DNA of 33,123 bases from Pluralibacter gergoviae ATCC 33028 = NBRC 105706 (GTDB lineage Bacteria > Pseudomonadota > Gammaproteobacteria > Enterobacterales > Enterobacteriaceae). The notes under the pieces were generated by a model. It was given only the letters and a program-made list of their open reading frames with translations. It ran no database searches and was not told where the DNA came from. Below, piece after piece: positions 20,247 through 29,396 of this stretch; the first letter of the stretch is position 1; the number at the start of each line of letters is the position of its first letter. The stretch spans positions 1 to 33,123 of the forward strand of contig NZ_BCZS01000044.1 of the NCBI RefSeq assembly GCF_001598855.1. Reading direction: 5' to 3'. The position numbers were made by a program, and so were the translations under genes.

Positions 20247-21725
20247 ATGGCTCTCGGCACCATCCCCGATGATATCCGCGTCCCGCTGGTCTACATCGAC
20301 ATTGATAACTCACAGGCGCTGTCCGGGGCACCGGCCCAGTCGCGCAAAATCATCGTCATCGGCCAGCAGAGTGCGACCGGCACTGCCGCCGTTCTGACGC
20401 AAAATCGCATTACCAGCGACGGCACTGCAGACCAGCTCTACGGTAAGGGCTCTATGCTCGCCGGGATGCTGAAGACCCTGCGCCACGCCAACAGCTATAC
20501 AGAGCTGTGGGCGATGGGCCTGGAAGACCTGACCGCCGGTGCCGCTGCGAAGGCTGAGCTGGCGATCACCGGCCCGGCGGCGGCGGCCGGTACGCTGGCG
20601 CTGCTGGTTAACGGCGTATCCGTCCAGGTCGGCGTCAGCGCGGAAGCAACGGCAGATGCTGTCGCTGCGTCAGTCATTGCCGCCGTCAACAAGCTGCCGG
20701 ACACCCAGGTCACCGCCGCGCTGAAGGCAGAATCTACTGCAGACGTCACCCTTACGGCGAACTGGAAGGGTGCGACCGCGAACGCGATGGACGTCCGCCT
20801 GAACTATTACACCGGCGAACAGACGCCCGCAGGCGTTGAGGTGGCCCTTACCACCTTCGCTGGCGGCACCGGCACGCCGGATATCGCGGCGGTTGTGGCC
20901 GCCCTGGGCGATGACTGGTACACCGATATCGTGTTCCCGTTCAACGATACCCAGAGCCTGAACACCATCCGCGACGAGCTGCTGACCCGCTGGGGCCCGC
21001 TGAAGATGATCGAGGCGCAGCTCTGGACCGCGTTTCGCGGGACTCACGCCGAAAGTGGCACCTTTGGCGATGCGCGCAATGACTGGCTTATCTCCTGCAT
21101 CGGCACCAACATCGCGCCGCAGCCGCACTGGCTGTGGGCCGCATCCTATGGCGGCATCGCGGCATACTACCTGGCCAACGACCCGGCACGTCCGCTGCAG
21201 ACGCTGGTCCTGCCTGGCATTCTGCCGCCCGGCAAAACCGTGCGCTGGGACATGCAGGAGCGCAACCTGCTGCTGCACGACGGCATCGCGACCCACTACG
21301 CCGATGCGAGCGACAACGTCTGCATTGAGCGTGAGATCACCATGTACCGCGTGAACCAGTTCGGCGACGCCGATACGTCCTACCTCGACGTGCAGTCCCC
21401 GGCGACGCTCGGCCGCATCCGCTACGTCATCAAGAACCGCTTCACTAACCGCTATCCGCGCCACAAGCTCGCCGGAGACGACGTGCTGGAGCTGCTGGAA
21501 CCCGGCCAGCCTGTGATGACGCCGAAGATTGCCCGCGCCGAGCTGCTCGACATCGCGCTGACGGAGCTGATCCCCGCGGGCCTGGTTGAGGACTTCGACG
21601 ACTACAAGGACACGCTGGAGGTCTATCTCGACGGCAGCGACAAGAACCGCCTGAACTTCATCTGCCATCCGAACCTGGTAAACCAGCTGCGCATTCTGGC
21701 CGGTCTCATCCAGTTCAAACTTTAA
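20247..21725 (+). CDS. L: Contractile tail sheath protein, Mu gpL-like
   Basis: A 492-residue sheath protein. The opening IPDDIRVPLVYIDIDNSQAL, the GTGTPDIAAVVAALGDDWYT segment, the APQPHWLWAASYGGIAAYYL block and the C-terminal RIRYVIKNRFTNRYPRHKLA follow the Mu sheath family. Its contraction drives the tube through the cell envelope, so the virion is a myovirus. Only one base separates it from the gp38-like stop, with AAAGGAG before the ATG. The length agrees with Mu L (495). Confidence 0.95.
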   Translation: MALGTIPDDIRVPLVYIDIDNSQALSGAPAQSRKIIVIGQQSATGTAAVLTQNRITSDGTADQLYGKGSMLAGMLKTLRHANSYTELWAMGLEDLTAGAAAKAELAITGPAAAAGTLALLVNGVSVQVGVSAEATADAVAASVIAAVNKLPDTQVTAALKAESTADVTLTANWKGATANAMDVRLNYYTGEQTPAGVEVALTTFAGGTGTPDIAAVVAALGDDWYTDIVFPFNDTQSLNTIRDELLTRWGPLKMIEAQLWTAFRGTHAESGTFGDARNDWLISCIGTNIAPQPHWLWAASYGGIAAYYLANDPARPLQTLVLPGILPPGKTVRWDMQERNLLLHDGIATHYADASDNVCIEREITMYRVNQFGDADTSYLDVQSPATLGRIRYVIKNRFTNRYPRHKLAGDDVLELLEPGQPVMTPKIARAELLDIALTELIPAGLVEDFDDYKDTLEVYLDGSDKNRLNFICHPNLVNQLRILAGLIQFKL

Positions 21726-21735
21726 GGAGCACCGC

Positions 21736-22089
21736 ATGAGCATTCTGGGTATGGCGTCCATCCGCATCAACGGGCGCGAGATAAAGACCGAGGGGAAATC
21801 CACCCTCAACCCCGGCGGCTACGCCCGCACGCAGCACATGGGGGGCGGCAAGGTGTGGGGCAACTCGCGCAAGATGGCCGGTCCCTCGATCCAGATGACC
21901 ATCGCCGCCGCGCAGGACATGGACGTCATCGAAATCAGCAACTGGGAGGAAGTGACGGTGATGTTTGAAGGCGATAACGGCCTGACCTACATGATGACCG
22001 GCTCGGCGACCGACAACCCGGCCACCCTGGATGAAGACGCAGGCACCATCAGCGCCAACTTCATCGGCAAGAAACTGGTGAAGGTGTAA
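21736..22089 (+). CDS. M: Tail tube protein, Mu gpM-like
   Basis: A 117-residue tube protein with the family pattern ILGMASIRINGREIKTEGKS, TLNPGGYARTQHMGGG, VWGNSRKMAGPSIQMTIAA and YMMTGSATDNPATLDEDAG. It stacks as hexamers inside the sheath. The length equals typical Mu M (118). It lies ten bases after the sheath stop with AAGGAG upstream. Confidence 0.94.
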   Translation: MSILGMASIRINGREIKTEGKSTLNPGGYARTQHMGGGKVWGNSRKMAGPSIQMTIAAAQDMDVIEISNWEEVTVMFEGDNGLTYMMTGSATDNPATLDEDAGTISANFIGKKLVKV

Positions 22090-22092
22090 GTC

Positions 22093-22476
22093 ATGGCACA
22101 GATGACAATGACGCTTAAGCACGGCTACATCACCGGCAAGGGCACCGATGACGAGATGTGCCACCGGGTGGTGACTTTCCGGGAGCTGACATCAAAGGAT
22201 GTAATTGACGCGCAGCTGGCAGCGGAGCGCGTGGTCATCAGTGACAACGGTAAGGCGGTAGCCTACTGCTCCGAAGTGCTGATGGGCGTTGAGCTGTTGC
22301 GACGCCAAATTCTGCAGGTCGGTGAGCTTCCCGGCCCGCTCTCCCTTAAGCAGCTGTACGCCTTCCACCCGGAAGACCTGGAAATGCTGACGGCGCGTGC
22401 GGGCGACGTCGATGGCCTGCTGACGGAGACGGCTGACCGGGGGCGAGATGATGCCGATGGCGACGGCGCTCAGTAA
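22093..22476 (+). CDS. Tail assembly chaperone, short form (Mu gp41-like)
   Basis: A 127-residue protein of the Mu/P2-type tail assembly chaperone group: TLKHGYITGKGTDDEMCHRV, FRELTSKDVIDAQLAAERV, LMGVELLRRQILQVGEL and LYAFHPEDLEMLTARAGDVD. The short form ends in an acidic tail (DDADGDGAQ). It is also the first part of a longer product made by frameshifting at the G run 22439-22443. Such chaperones coat the tape measure protein during tail assembly and are absent from the virion. Confidence 0.88.
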   Translation: MAQMTMTLKHGYITGKGTDDEMCHRVVTFRELTSKDVIDAQLAAERVVISDNGKAVAYCSEVLMGVELLRRQILQVGELPGPLSLKQLYAFHPEDLEMLTARAGDVDGLLTETADRGRDDADGDGAQ

Positions 22477-22597
22477 CCTCATCGTCAATCTCTCCCAGCG
22501 CTTCAGCGTTGACTACCTGCAGCAGATGCCTCTCCGGCACCTGCTGCGCATTACAGAGCAGTTGAGGAAGCAACATGGCAAACCGCCTCACAACTGA
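22442..22597 (+). CDS. Frameshift extension of the tail assembly chaperone (-2 shift)
   Basis: An open frame that is offset from the chaperone frame exactly as a -2 shift requires. At CGG-GGG-CGA (22438-22446) a GGG-decoding tRNA in the P site at 22441-22443 can re-pair perfectly with GGG at 22439-22441. Reading then continues GGC GAG ATG ATG CCG to a TGA at 22595-22597. The fusion would be 168 residues, with a helical tail containing LSNLIVNLSQRFSVDYLQQM and LRHLLRITEQLRKQHGKPP. Mu is known for a -2 shift at this gene pair. Independent initiation at 22448 is less likely, as no ribosome site precedes it. The frame overlaps the tape measure start by 23 bases. Confidence 0.78.
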   Translation, partial: GEMMPMATALSNLIVNLSQRFSVDYLQQMPLRHLLRITEQLRKQHGKPPHN

Positions 22598-24446
22598 GAT
22601 TCTCATCAACCTGGCGGGGAACCTGACCGCCAAAGCCCGCCAGTACGGTGCCAATATGTCCGAGTTCGCCCGCCGCAATGAGCGGGCGATGAACGTGGTT
22701 AAGGCAACGACGGCGGCTGCAGGTCGCGGACTGGACATGCTGGGTAACCGCTACACCACCATGATTGCCGGTTTTGCGGGCGGTGCGATGTTGAAGAATT
22801 TTGCCGAAACAGACCGGCGCATTACGCGTATGGGCCTGGCCGCCGAGAAAAGCCGTAAAGAAATGGCCGGTATGTTTGAGGGGATGCAAGACTCTGCTAT
22901 CAAGTTCCGTGTTGATGATAGTGAAGTAGTAAGCGCAATCGAAAAGGTCGGAACGGTAACTGGTGATATTGATTTTGGCTTTAAGAATCGCAATATCATC
23001 GCCCCATCAATTGCCGCATCCGGTGCAGACGGTGAAAGCATAGGTGCTTTGTTTGCTCAGTTTCAGAAGTTTAATGTCAGTGATGAAAAAGACACGTTGA
23101 AGGCAATGGATACGCTGAATCAGCTCGGTAAAGAAGGCGCATTCGAACTGAAGGATATTGCCGAGCGCGGTATCCGTGCATTTTCTATGTATTCAGCTGC
23201 CGGTGGCATTGGGGTGAAAGGTATCAAAGACGTTGGTGTTGCCATGGAGAGTGCTATTGATGCCACGGGCGATAGAGCGACAGCATCGACAGCAGTCGAA
23301 AATTTAATCCGTGACCTTCAGCTCCCCAAGGTAGTGAAAGAGCTGCGCCGCAATGGCATTAACGTTTTCGGCAAAGATGGAAGAATTCAGTCGCTGCCGT
23401 TACTTATGCAGCAGATAGCACAAAAGTCTGGCAATAAAGGCGCTGCAACCCAGAATGATCGCCTGCTGGGGGCCGGGTTCAATCAGGACAGTATCTTATT
23501 GTTGAGCAGCGTGACCTCCGGGAAAGGTGCTGAGAACCTGAAGCGCTATAACGGTGTGGTAGCCGATGGGCAGGGGATCCTGAAGGACGCGGCATATGCT
23601 GCCCAAGATTTTACGTCAGCAATGTCAGCCCTGAACACCACCTGGAAAAAGTTTGCTAACGGCAACCTTGCTGGCCCTGTACAGGAGCTGGCAGATGCCA
23701 TTAACTCAGTTGACCAGAAGACGGTGCAAAACTGGCTGGATGTAGGGAAAAAAATCACCCTTGCCGTAGGTGGAATCATCGCTGCCCGCAAAGCATTCCA
23801 GTTCGGCAAGGGCGCGCTCGATCTCTTCGGCGTCGGCAAAGGTAAAGGCATTCCCAAAAGCGTTGCCGACGTCTTTGGCTCCGGCGTGATGCCGGTCTAT
23901 GTGGTGAACATGGGCGCGGGCGGTATGGGCGGAGCCGGTAACCTGCCGGGCGGACCTGGTGGCGCAGGTGCCGGGGCCGGTGCTGGCGCGGGGCGCATGG
24001 CTAAGGTCTTTCGCGGCGTGGGTAAGGTTGCTGCTCCCGTCGTCGGTGCGCTGGCGCTGTATGACGAGCTGGAAACCCAGTACAAATTACCGGGACGCAT
24101 CGACGATCTGACCAGGCAGACGGCTGCCGACAACAGCGCCTCGCCGGAGGACCGCGACTTTGCCAGCCAGAGCCAGCGCAACCGCCAGTACATGGCCAGG
24201 AAGTGGGAGTCTCTGACGAACTGGTTTAACTCCATCGGCAGCGACCCGCAGATTACCGACCCTCGCCCGTGGGCCGCGTCACAGCCTCAGAGCCAGTCAG
24301 GCTACCCGTTCCTGCCCCAGCAGCTGCAGGGCAATATCGAGGTGGTGGTTAAGGATGACCGGGTGCAGGTCAACCGCGTCAAGGTGAACACGCCCGGGGT
24401 GACCATGAGCGCGTCGTCCGGCGTCTCCAGCGTGGAGCAGAACTGA
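22575..24446 (+). CDS. Tape measure protein (Mu gp42-like)
   Basis: A 623-residue tape measure protein. The N-terminal region is helical with ANRLTTEILINLAGNLTAKA and FARRNERAMNVVKATTAAA. A TP901-like central domain contains IAASGADGESIGALFAQFQ and IAERGIRAFSMYSAAGG. A hydrophobic helix (about 395-412; ITLAVGGIIAARKAF) follows, then a glycine/alanine-rich stretch (about 445-475). At about 0.15 nm per residue it predicts a tail near 90-95 nm. The middle (about 22880-23800) is less GC-rich than the ends, suggesting mosaic exchange. The start has GAGGAAG upstream and overlaps the chaperone extension. Confidence 0.9.
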   Translation: MANRLTTEILINLAGNLTAKARQYGANMSEFARRNERAMNVVKATTAAAGRGLDMLGNRYTTMIAGFAGGAMLKNFAETDRRITRMGLAAEKSRKEMAGMFEGMQDSAIKFRVDDSEVVSAIEKVGTVTGDIDFGFKNRNIIAPSIAASGADGESIGALFAQFQKFNVSDEKDTLKAMDTLNQLGKEGAFELKDIAERGIRAFSMYSAAGGIGVKGIKDVGVAMESAIDATGDRATASTAVENLIRDLQLPKVVKELRRNGINVFGKDGRIQSLPLLMQQIAQKSGNKGAATQNDRLLGAGFNQDSILLLSSVTSGKGAENLKRYNGVVADGQGILKDAAYAAQDFTSAMSALNTTWKKFANGNLAGPVQELADAINSVDQKTVQNWLDVGKKITLAVGGIIAARKAFQFGKGALDLFGVGKGKGIPKSVADVFGSGVMPVYVVNMGAGGMGGAGNLPGGPGGAGAGAGAGAGRMAKVFRGVGKVAAPVVGALALYDELETQYKLPGRIDDLTRQTAADNSASPEDRDFASQSQRNRQYMARKWESLTNWFNSIGSDPQITDPRPWAASQPQSQSGYPFLPQQLQGNIEVVVKDDRVQVNRVKVNTPGVTMSASSGVSSVEQN

Positions 24447-25705
24447 TGGCAAAAACCCGATGGGAAGACCTGCGCGACGCCTCGTTCCGGGGCGTCCCGT
24501 TCTTTTTCCGCGACGTGGAGGGCGCTGGCGGACGCCGCGCCATCCCGCACGCGTACCCCAAAAAGGAAGTGGGCTGGACGGAAGACCACGGCGCGGTGCT
24601 GACGCAGCAGCAGATTAACGCCGTACTGCTCGGCAGTGACTACATCGACCAGATGAACCGCCTGCTGGCGGCGCTGAACACGCCCGGCCCCGGTGAGCTG
24701 GTGCATCCCTGGTTCGGCGTGCAGAAGGTGCAGGCGGGCCGCGTTACGCACCGGCTGTCCACCGAGGAAGGCGGCGTCGCCTACATCTCGTTTGAGGTCT
24801 ACGAGGCGGGCGAGCAGCTCTTTCCCTCCGGCGCGGAAGATACCAGCGCCAAGGCGCTCAGCGCGGCAGACCGCGTCAAGGAGGCGATGGCTAACGGCGA
24901 CTGGTTTGCGGCGCTGGATGGCGTGGGCAGCATGGTGGACACCCTGCTGGAAGACATGGAGGGCTTTGTTACCAGCCTGCCGAGCCTGCCGGATGCGCTG
25001 AGCGAATGGATGGACCGCCTGAACCGCTTCAAGGACATGGCGGGCATCGTTGCCGCCGCGCCGGGCGAGATGGTCCGGGATATCACCGACCTCATCAGCG
25101 ACATGAAGGACCTGGTCTCTGAGCCGCCGTTCGCCCTGCGCGTGTACGACCAGCTGCGCGACAAGTGGAAAGGCGACCGCGCTGCCAAAGCGGCGAAGAA
25201 GTCCCTGGTGGATAACATCATCGTTGACCCGGACACCGGCTTCGCCAGCAGCGTGACTCCCGCTTCGACGCCCGAGACCACGGCGGCTATGGAGGTCAAT
25301 ATTGAAGACTTCCGCCGCCTGGTGATCGTCTCCACGCTCGTTGCACAGGCCGAGGTTGTGGCCGTCGCCGACTTCGAGACTGGCCAGGACGCGCGTACCA
25401 CCGGCGACCAGCTGGCGGAGCAGCTCGGCGAGATGGCCACCGACTCCGTGGAAAACGGCCTGCGCGAGCTGTGGCGCTCCCTGCGCGACCTGCGCTTTGC
25501 GGTAGTCAACGACGTGCGCATCCGCAGCATCCAGCTCCCGGAGCTGCGCCGCGTGACGCCTGCCCGCACGGTGCCGGTGATGCTCCTTGCCTACCGTGAG
25601 ACCGGTGATGCGGAAAACCGCGACGAGCTGGTCACCCGCAACCGCCTGCGCTATCCCGCCTTTATCACCCCGGCACAGACCATCGAGATCATCAGCAATG
25701 ACTGA
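24446..25705 (+). CDS. N: DNA circularisation/baseplate protein, Mu gpN-like
   Basis: A 419-residue protein. Residues about 5-95 form the DNA_circ_N domain: WEDLRDASFRGVPFFFRDVE, RRAIPHAYPKKEVGWTEDHG and HPWFGVQKVQAGRVTHRLST. The rest is helical, with VDTLLEDMEGFVTSLPSLPD and a C-terminal PARTVPVMLLAYRETGDAEN. In Mu, N is needed for genome circularisation on infection and is part of the distal tail/baseplate. It starts in a one-base overlap with the tape measure stop and overlaps gpP by eight bases. Confidence 0.92.
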   Translation: MAKTRWEDLRDASFRGVPFFFRDVEGAGGRRAIPHAYPKKEVGWTEDHGAVLTQQQINAVLLGSDYIDQMNRLLAALNTPGPGELVHPWFGVQKVQAGRVTHRLSTEEGGVAYISFEVYEAGEQLFPSGAEDTSAKALSAADRVKEAMANGDWFAALDGVGSMVDTLLEDMEGFVTSLPSLPDALSEWMDRLNRFKDMAGIVAAAPGEMVRDITDLISDMKDLVSEPPFALRVYDQLRDKWKGDRAAKAAKKSLVDNIIVDPDTGFASSVTPASTPETTAAMEVNIEDFRRLVIVSTLVAQAEVVAVADFETGQDARTTGDQLAEQLGEMATDSVENGLRELWRSLRDLRFAVVNDVRIRSIQLPELRRVTPARTVPVMLLAYRETGDAENRDELVTRNRLRYPAFITPAQTIEIISND

Positions 25706-26786
25706 AGAAGTGACCCTGAACGTTGGCGGCCAGGTCTGGGGCGGCTGGACCGACATGACCATTAACCGCTCGCTGGAGTCCATCGCCGGTGAGTTCGACC
25801 TGACCGTCACTGCCCGCTGGTCTGAGGCCGCGCCCCGCACCATCAGGCCGGGTCAGGCGTGCACGGTCGCCATCGGCAGCGACCGGGTCATGACCGGGTA
25901 CATCGACGACTTCATCCCGAGCTACGACGCTGACAACGTCTCCCTGCGCGTGATGGGACGTGACAAGACCGGCGACCTGGTGGACAGCTCGGTCGTCGAT
26001 AAGTCCGGGCAGTGGAAGGGCCAGACGCTCGAGGCGCTGGCGGCGACCATCTGCAGGCCCTACGGCATCGAGGTGATTAACGAGACCGACACCGGCGAGG
26101 CGTTCGGCAGCATCACGCTTGAACAGGGCGAAACCGGCTTTGAACTGCTCGACCGGCTGGCAAAGCAGCGCGGCGTTCTGGTGACCTCTGACGCCCACGG
26201 TCGCCTGGTCATCACCCGCGCGTCGTCGCAGCGCGCCGGTGTCTCGCTGGTGCTGGGTGAGAATATCCTCGCGGCACGCGGGCGCTTCAGCTGGCGCGAG
26301 CGCGCGAGCCAGTACATCGTCAAGGGCTCCGTCAGCGCAGGCGGCGACACCTGGGACAGCCAGCCGGTGAAGATGATTGGCGGGCGTCAGACCATCGTCA
26401 GCGACCCGGAAATAACGCGCTACCGCCCGAAGATTCTGGTCAATGAAGACAGCCTGACGGTCGGCGGCGCCAGCGCACGCGGGGAGTGGTACAAGACCCG
26501 GATGCAGGGCGAAGGCACCACGACCGAAATCACCGTAGCGGGCTGGCGGGAGAACGGCGTCAGCGGCCCGCTCTGGCAGACGAACCGGCTGGTGAAAATC
26601 ACCGACGCAATCCAGCAGCTCGACGTTACCTGGCTGATTAAGACCGTGTCGTTTATGGAGGGCGACCAGGGCCGTCTGACCGTTCTCTCCCTGGTGCCGC
26701 CGGACTCTCTCGACATGCCGTCACAGAAAGCGAAGGCGAAAGGCAAGAAGAAATCGACAACCACCGTGGGGGCAACATGGGACTGA
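25698..26786 (+). CDS. P: Baseplate hub protein, Mu gpP-like
   Basis: A 362-residue hub protein from the ATG at 25698; the frame is open further upstream only as a shadow of gpN. Blocks TLNVGGQVWGGWTDMTINRS, LESIAGEFDLTVTARWSEA, DRVMTGYIDDFIPSYDADN, GRDKTGDLVDSSVV and LLDRLAKQRGVLVTSDAHGR match the gp44/T4 gp27-like family. It forms the trimeric hub at the tube end that carries the spike. The C-terminus is lysine-rich (KAKAKGKKKS). It overlaps both neighbours, so it is translationally coupled. Confidence 0.93.
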   Translation: MTEEVTLNVGGQVWGGWTDMTINRSLESIAGEFDLTVTARWSEAAPRTIRPGQACTVAIGSDRVMTGYIDDFIPSYDADNVSLRVMGRDKTGDLVDSSVVDKSGQWKGQTLEALAATICRPYGIEVINETDTGEAFGSITLEQGETGFELLDRLAKQRGVLVTSDAHGRLVITRASSQRAGVSLVLGENILAARGRFSWRERASQYIVKGSVSAGGDTWDSQPVKMIGGRQTIVSDPEITRYRPKILVNEDSLTVGGASARGEWYKTRMQGEGTTTEITVAGWRENGVSGPLWQTNRLVKITDAIQQLDVTWLIKTVSFMEGDQGRLTVLSLVPPDSLDMPSQKAKAKGKKKSTTTVGATWD

Positions 26787-27313
26787 AGAACGTAAACATT
26801 CCGGGGCAGCTGGCGGCGCTCGGGCGGCGTATGCGCCTGGTGGTTGACCGCGCTCTGGTCCGCATGGTTAAGGACAGCCTGGGTCGCCAGAACCTGCAGC
26901 TGCAGTCGCTGGCCGACGAGACTAACGACGACGTCGAGCGTTTCCAGAACTACGGGTTTTCCAGCCATCCGCCGGTCGGGTCAGAGGCTATTGTCCTGGC
27001 CGTCGGCGGTCGCCGCGACGGTATGGTGGCCATCGCCGTAGAGAATAAAAGTCTTAGGCCGCAGAACGCGGAAGAAGGCGACGTCTGTATTTATCATCAG
27101 GAAGGTCATATTATTCGCCTGCTGAAAGATGGCGTTATCGAAATAACAGGGAAAAAGGTAAATCTGGTTGCCGACGAGAGCTGTGAAATTATCAGTAAGC
27201 AAATTACTGTCACCGGCCCGACGTCATTCAGCGACGATATTACCGTTAGCGGAAAGTCTTTTTTGGGTCATGTTCATCCGGAAACGGGGTCCGTTACGAA
27301 GCCGCCATCATGA
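26777..27313 (+). CDS. Membrane-piercing spike, Mu gp45-like
   Basis: A 178-residue central spike of the Mu gp45 family. An N-terminal helix precedes the OB-like domain (FSSHPPVGSEAIVLAVGGRR and NAEEGDVCIYHQEGHIIRLL). A beta-helical shaft follows (IEITGKKVNLVADESCEIIS) and the tip contains HVH (H165-V166-H167), the HxH motif that in related spikes binds an iron ion. It pierces the outer membrane when the sheath contracts. The last third of the gene is less GC-rich than its neighbours. It overlaps gpP by ten bases and gp46 by four. Confidence 0.92.
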   Translation: MGLKNVNIPGQLAALGRRMRLVVDRALVRMVKDSLGRQNLQLQSLADETNDDVERFQNYGFSSHPPVGSEAIVLAVGGRRDGMVAIAVENKSLRPQNAEEGDVCIYHQEGHIIRLLKDGVIEITGKKVNLVADESCEIISKQITVTGPTSFSDDITVSGKSFLGHVHPETGSVTKPPS

Positions 27314-27762
27314 CCATCAGACTAAACTGGCACCTGCCCGCAGGCGCGGATATAGAGATTGAACACAATGGCCTTTCGTTTGACGAGGGCCTTGTTTCTT
27401 TAGTGTATATCTGCCTGTTTACCGATGCGCGGGCGGATACCAGCGATATTATTCCCGACGGCACTGACGACCGTCGCGGCTGGTGCGGTAATTCTTACAG
27501 TGATTTTGAATGGGGCTCAAAGCTCTGGCTGCTTGACCGTGAAAAGCTCACCGAAGAGGTGCGGCTGCGCGCTGAGAATTACGCCCGCCTTGCCATGCAG
27601 CCGCTATTACGCAACGGATACGCGCGAAATGCGCAGGTCATAGCGACCATTCCCCGCATGTATGTCCTCGGCCTGACGATTATTCTCACCCGCCCGGATA
27701 AAACCGAATTAACCGTTGAAATAAAGAAACGCTGGGAGGCGATTGAAAATGGCAACATTTAG
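27310..27762 (+). CDS. Baseplate wedge protein, Mu gp46-like
   Basis: A 150-residue protein of the GP46 family: LVYICLFTDARADTSDIIPD, DRRGWCGNSYSDFEWGSKLW, LRAENYARLAMQPLLRNGYA and YVLGLTIILTRPDKTELTVE. It corresponds to the T4 gp25-type wedge component that starts sheath assembly. It begins in an ATGA overlap with the spike gene and extends 14 bases past the start of the gp47 gene. Confidence 0.92.
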   Translation: MTIRLNWHLPAGADIEIEHNGLSFDEGLVSLVYICLFTDARADTSDIIPDGTDDRRGWCGNSYSDFEWGSKLWLLDREKLTEEVRLRAENYARLAMQPLLRNGYARNAQVIATIPRMYVLGLTIILTRPDKTELTVEIKKRWEAIENGNI

Positions 27763-28825
27763 CGTCCCGACGTTGCGCCAGATTATTCGCGCCGGGATTC
27801 AGGACCTTGAAATTGAGCTGGACCAGGAGCTGCCGATTGTCGGCGTTGAACGCGCGTTAAACATTGCTTTTAGCGGCGCTCTACGCGACCTCTACGATTA
27901 TCAGACCTGGATTAAAAACCAGATAATCCCGACGGAAGAGTCCGCCGACGAGACCATCATTGATACCGCCCGCTACGAGGGCGTCATCCGCAAGGCTGCG
28001 TCGTTCGCAAACGGCCCGGTCACCTTCACCGGCACCCGCCCGCTGCCGCTCGATACTGAGATGCAGACGCAGGATGGCGTGCGCTACCACGTCACCGCGA
28101 CCAACGATCCGTCTGCAGGCAAAATCACCGTGCTGGTGCAGGCCGACGAAACCGGCCTCAGCGGCAACCTGACGGCGGGCGACGTCCTGACGCTCATCTC
28201 TCCGATCCCCGGAGTGAACAGCGACGGCGTGGTGGCCGCTGCCGGTATCTCCGGCGGCGCGGACGTCGAGTCCGTTCCCGAGCTGCTGACCCGCCTGCTG
28301 TACCGCAAGCGCAACCCGCCCACCGGCGGCGCGCTGCATGATTACGTGCTCTGGGCCACGGAGCTGCCGGGCATCAGCCGCGCCTGGGCGTTCGATAACT
28401 GGCACGGTCGGGGCACCGTCGGCCTGGCGTGGGTCTATGACCACCGCGACGACATCATCCCGACCGGGACGGACCGCGAGTCGATGCTCTCCTACCTCTA
28501 CCGCCACCAGGACCCGGCCACCGGTACGTGGGTCGGCAAGCCAGGCGGTATTGAGGTCTGGCCCATCCCCCTGACGCTGAAGCCCGTACCGCTCACTATC
28601 CGGGTCATCCCGGACACCGCCGCCATCCGCTCTGCGGTCATGCTCAGCCTGCAGGCGCTGTTCCGCTCGCTGTCGCCGGGCGATACGCTGCTGCTGTCTG
28701 CTATCCGCACGGCCATCGGTTCTGCCACCGGCGTCACCGACTACGAGCTGGATATCACTAACAACCAGAGCAGCCAGAACTACGAGCTGCTGACGCTGGG
28801 AGCGGTCACATGGCGCATCGTGTAG
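27749..28825 (+). CDS. Baseplate J-like protein, Mu gp47-like
   Basis: A 358-residue wedge protein of the baseplate J / gp47 family (T4 gp6-like). Motifs are FSVPTLRQIIRAGIQDLEIE, AFSGALRDLYDYQTWIKNQI, GAGADVES-type text (here GISGGADVESVPELLTRLLY) and RKRNPPTGGALHDYVLWATE. It links hub to fibre-bearing periphery. ATG at 27749 is chosen because GGGAGG (27734-27739) is well placed; a TTG at 27743 would add two residues. It overlaps gp46 by 14 bases and gp48 by 16. Confidence 0.93.
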   Translation: MATFSVPTLRQIIRAGIQDLEIELDQELPIVGVERALNIAFSGALRDLYDYQTWIKNQIIPTEESADETIIDTARYEGVIRKAASFANGPVTFTGTRPLPLDTEMQTQDGVRYHVTATNDPSAGKITVLVQADETGLSGNLTAGDVLTLISPIPGVNSDGVVAAAGISGGADVESVPELLTRLLYRKRNPPTGGALHDYVLWATELPGISRAWAFDNWHGRGTVGLAWVYDHRDDIIPTGTDRESMLSYLYRHQDPATGTWVGKPGGIEVWPIPLTLKPVPLTIRVIPDTAAIRSAVMLSLQALFRSLSPGDTLLLSAIRTAIGSATGVTDYELDITNNQSSQNYELLTLGAVTWRIV

Positions 28826-29394
28826 ACGACTGGCACCAGGTTCTGCAGCAGCTGATGCCGCGCGGTAAGGCGTGGCCGCGCGAACAGACGGCTGCGCTGA
28901 TATCGCTGCTGCGCGGCTTTAGCGCCAGGCTGCACTACGCCGAGGCGAACGCCGACCTGCTGATGCCAGAGATGCGCCCGGAGACCACCGACCTGCTGCT
29001 GGCCGACTGGGAAGACTACCTCGGCCTGCCGGACTGTAACGCCATCCCTGATGGCTTTGAGCGCCGCCGCGACGCCGTGGTGGAGAAGTACCACCGCAAG
29101 GGTGGGCTGGCCACCTGGCAGATTGAGCAGGCGGTCTATGACGCGCTCGGTTTCACTATCGAGGTGACGGAGATCCTGCCGCATCACGTCCTGCGCAACA
29201 TCATGTACCCGATATACGGTCACAAGTACCGCTATCTCCTGCAGGTGACGGTCACCGACATGCCGATGATCCGCTTTCGCAGCATCAGCAACGTCCTGAC
29301 GCCACTGGTAAGCCTGCAGGCGCAAATACTGGAATGCTTTCTGCGGCGCTACCGCCTGGCCGGGCACGCCTACGATTTTCTATATGAGGTCTGA
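28810..29394 (+). CDS. Baseplate periphery protein, DUF2313 (Mu gp48/YmfQ-like)
   Basis: A 194-residue protein of the gp48/YmfQ family: [60 protein letters not shown] and [19 protein letters not shown]. It connects the baseplate wedge to the tail fibres, like P2 gpI. It begins within the gp47 gene (ATG at 28810, GGGAGCGG upstream) and is followed two bases later by the first fibre gene. Confidence 0.92.
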   Translation: MAHRVDDWHQVLQQLMPRGKAWPREQTAALISLLRGFSARLHYAEANADLLMPEMRPETTDLLLADWEDYLGLPDCNAIPDGFERRRDAVVEKYHRKGGLATWQIEQAVYDALGFTIEVTEILPHHVLRNIMYPIYGHKYRYLLQVTVTDMPMIRFRSISNVLTPLVSLQAQILECFLRRYRLAGHAYDFLYEV

Positions 29395-29396
29395 TT

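Noticed and set aside
20670-21809. Leftward 379-codon frame opposite the sheath gene
   Set aside because: A shadow of a GC-rich gene; low-complexity Arg/Val/Gln composition and no known family.
25587-25697. Upstream extension of gpP
   Set aside because: Lies inside gpN in another frame; family similarity begins at the ATG at 25698.
24302-25843. Leftward 513-codon frame opposite gpN
   Set aside because: Long but antisense to a firmly identified gene, with composition typical of complementary-strand frames.
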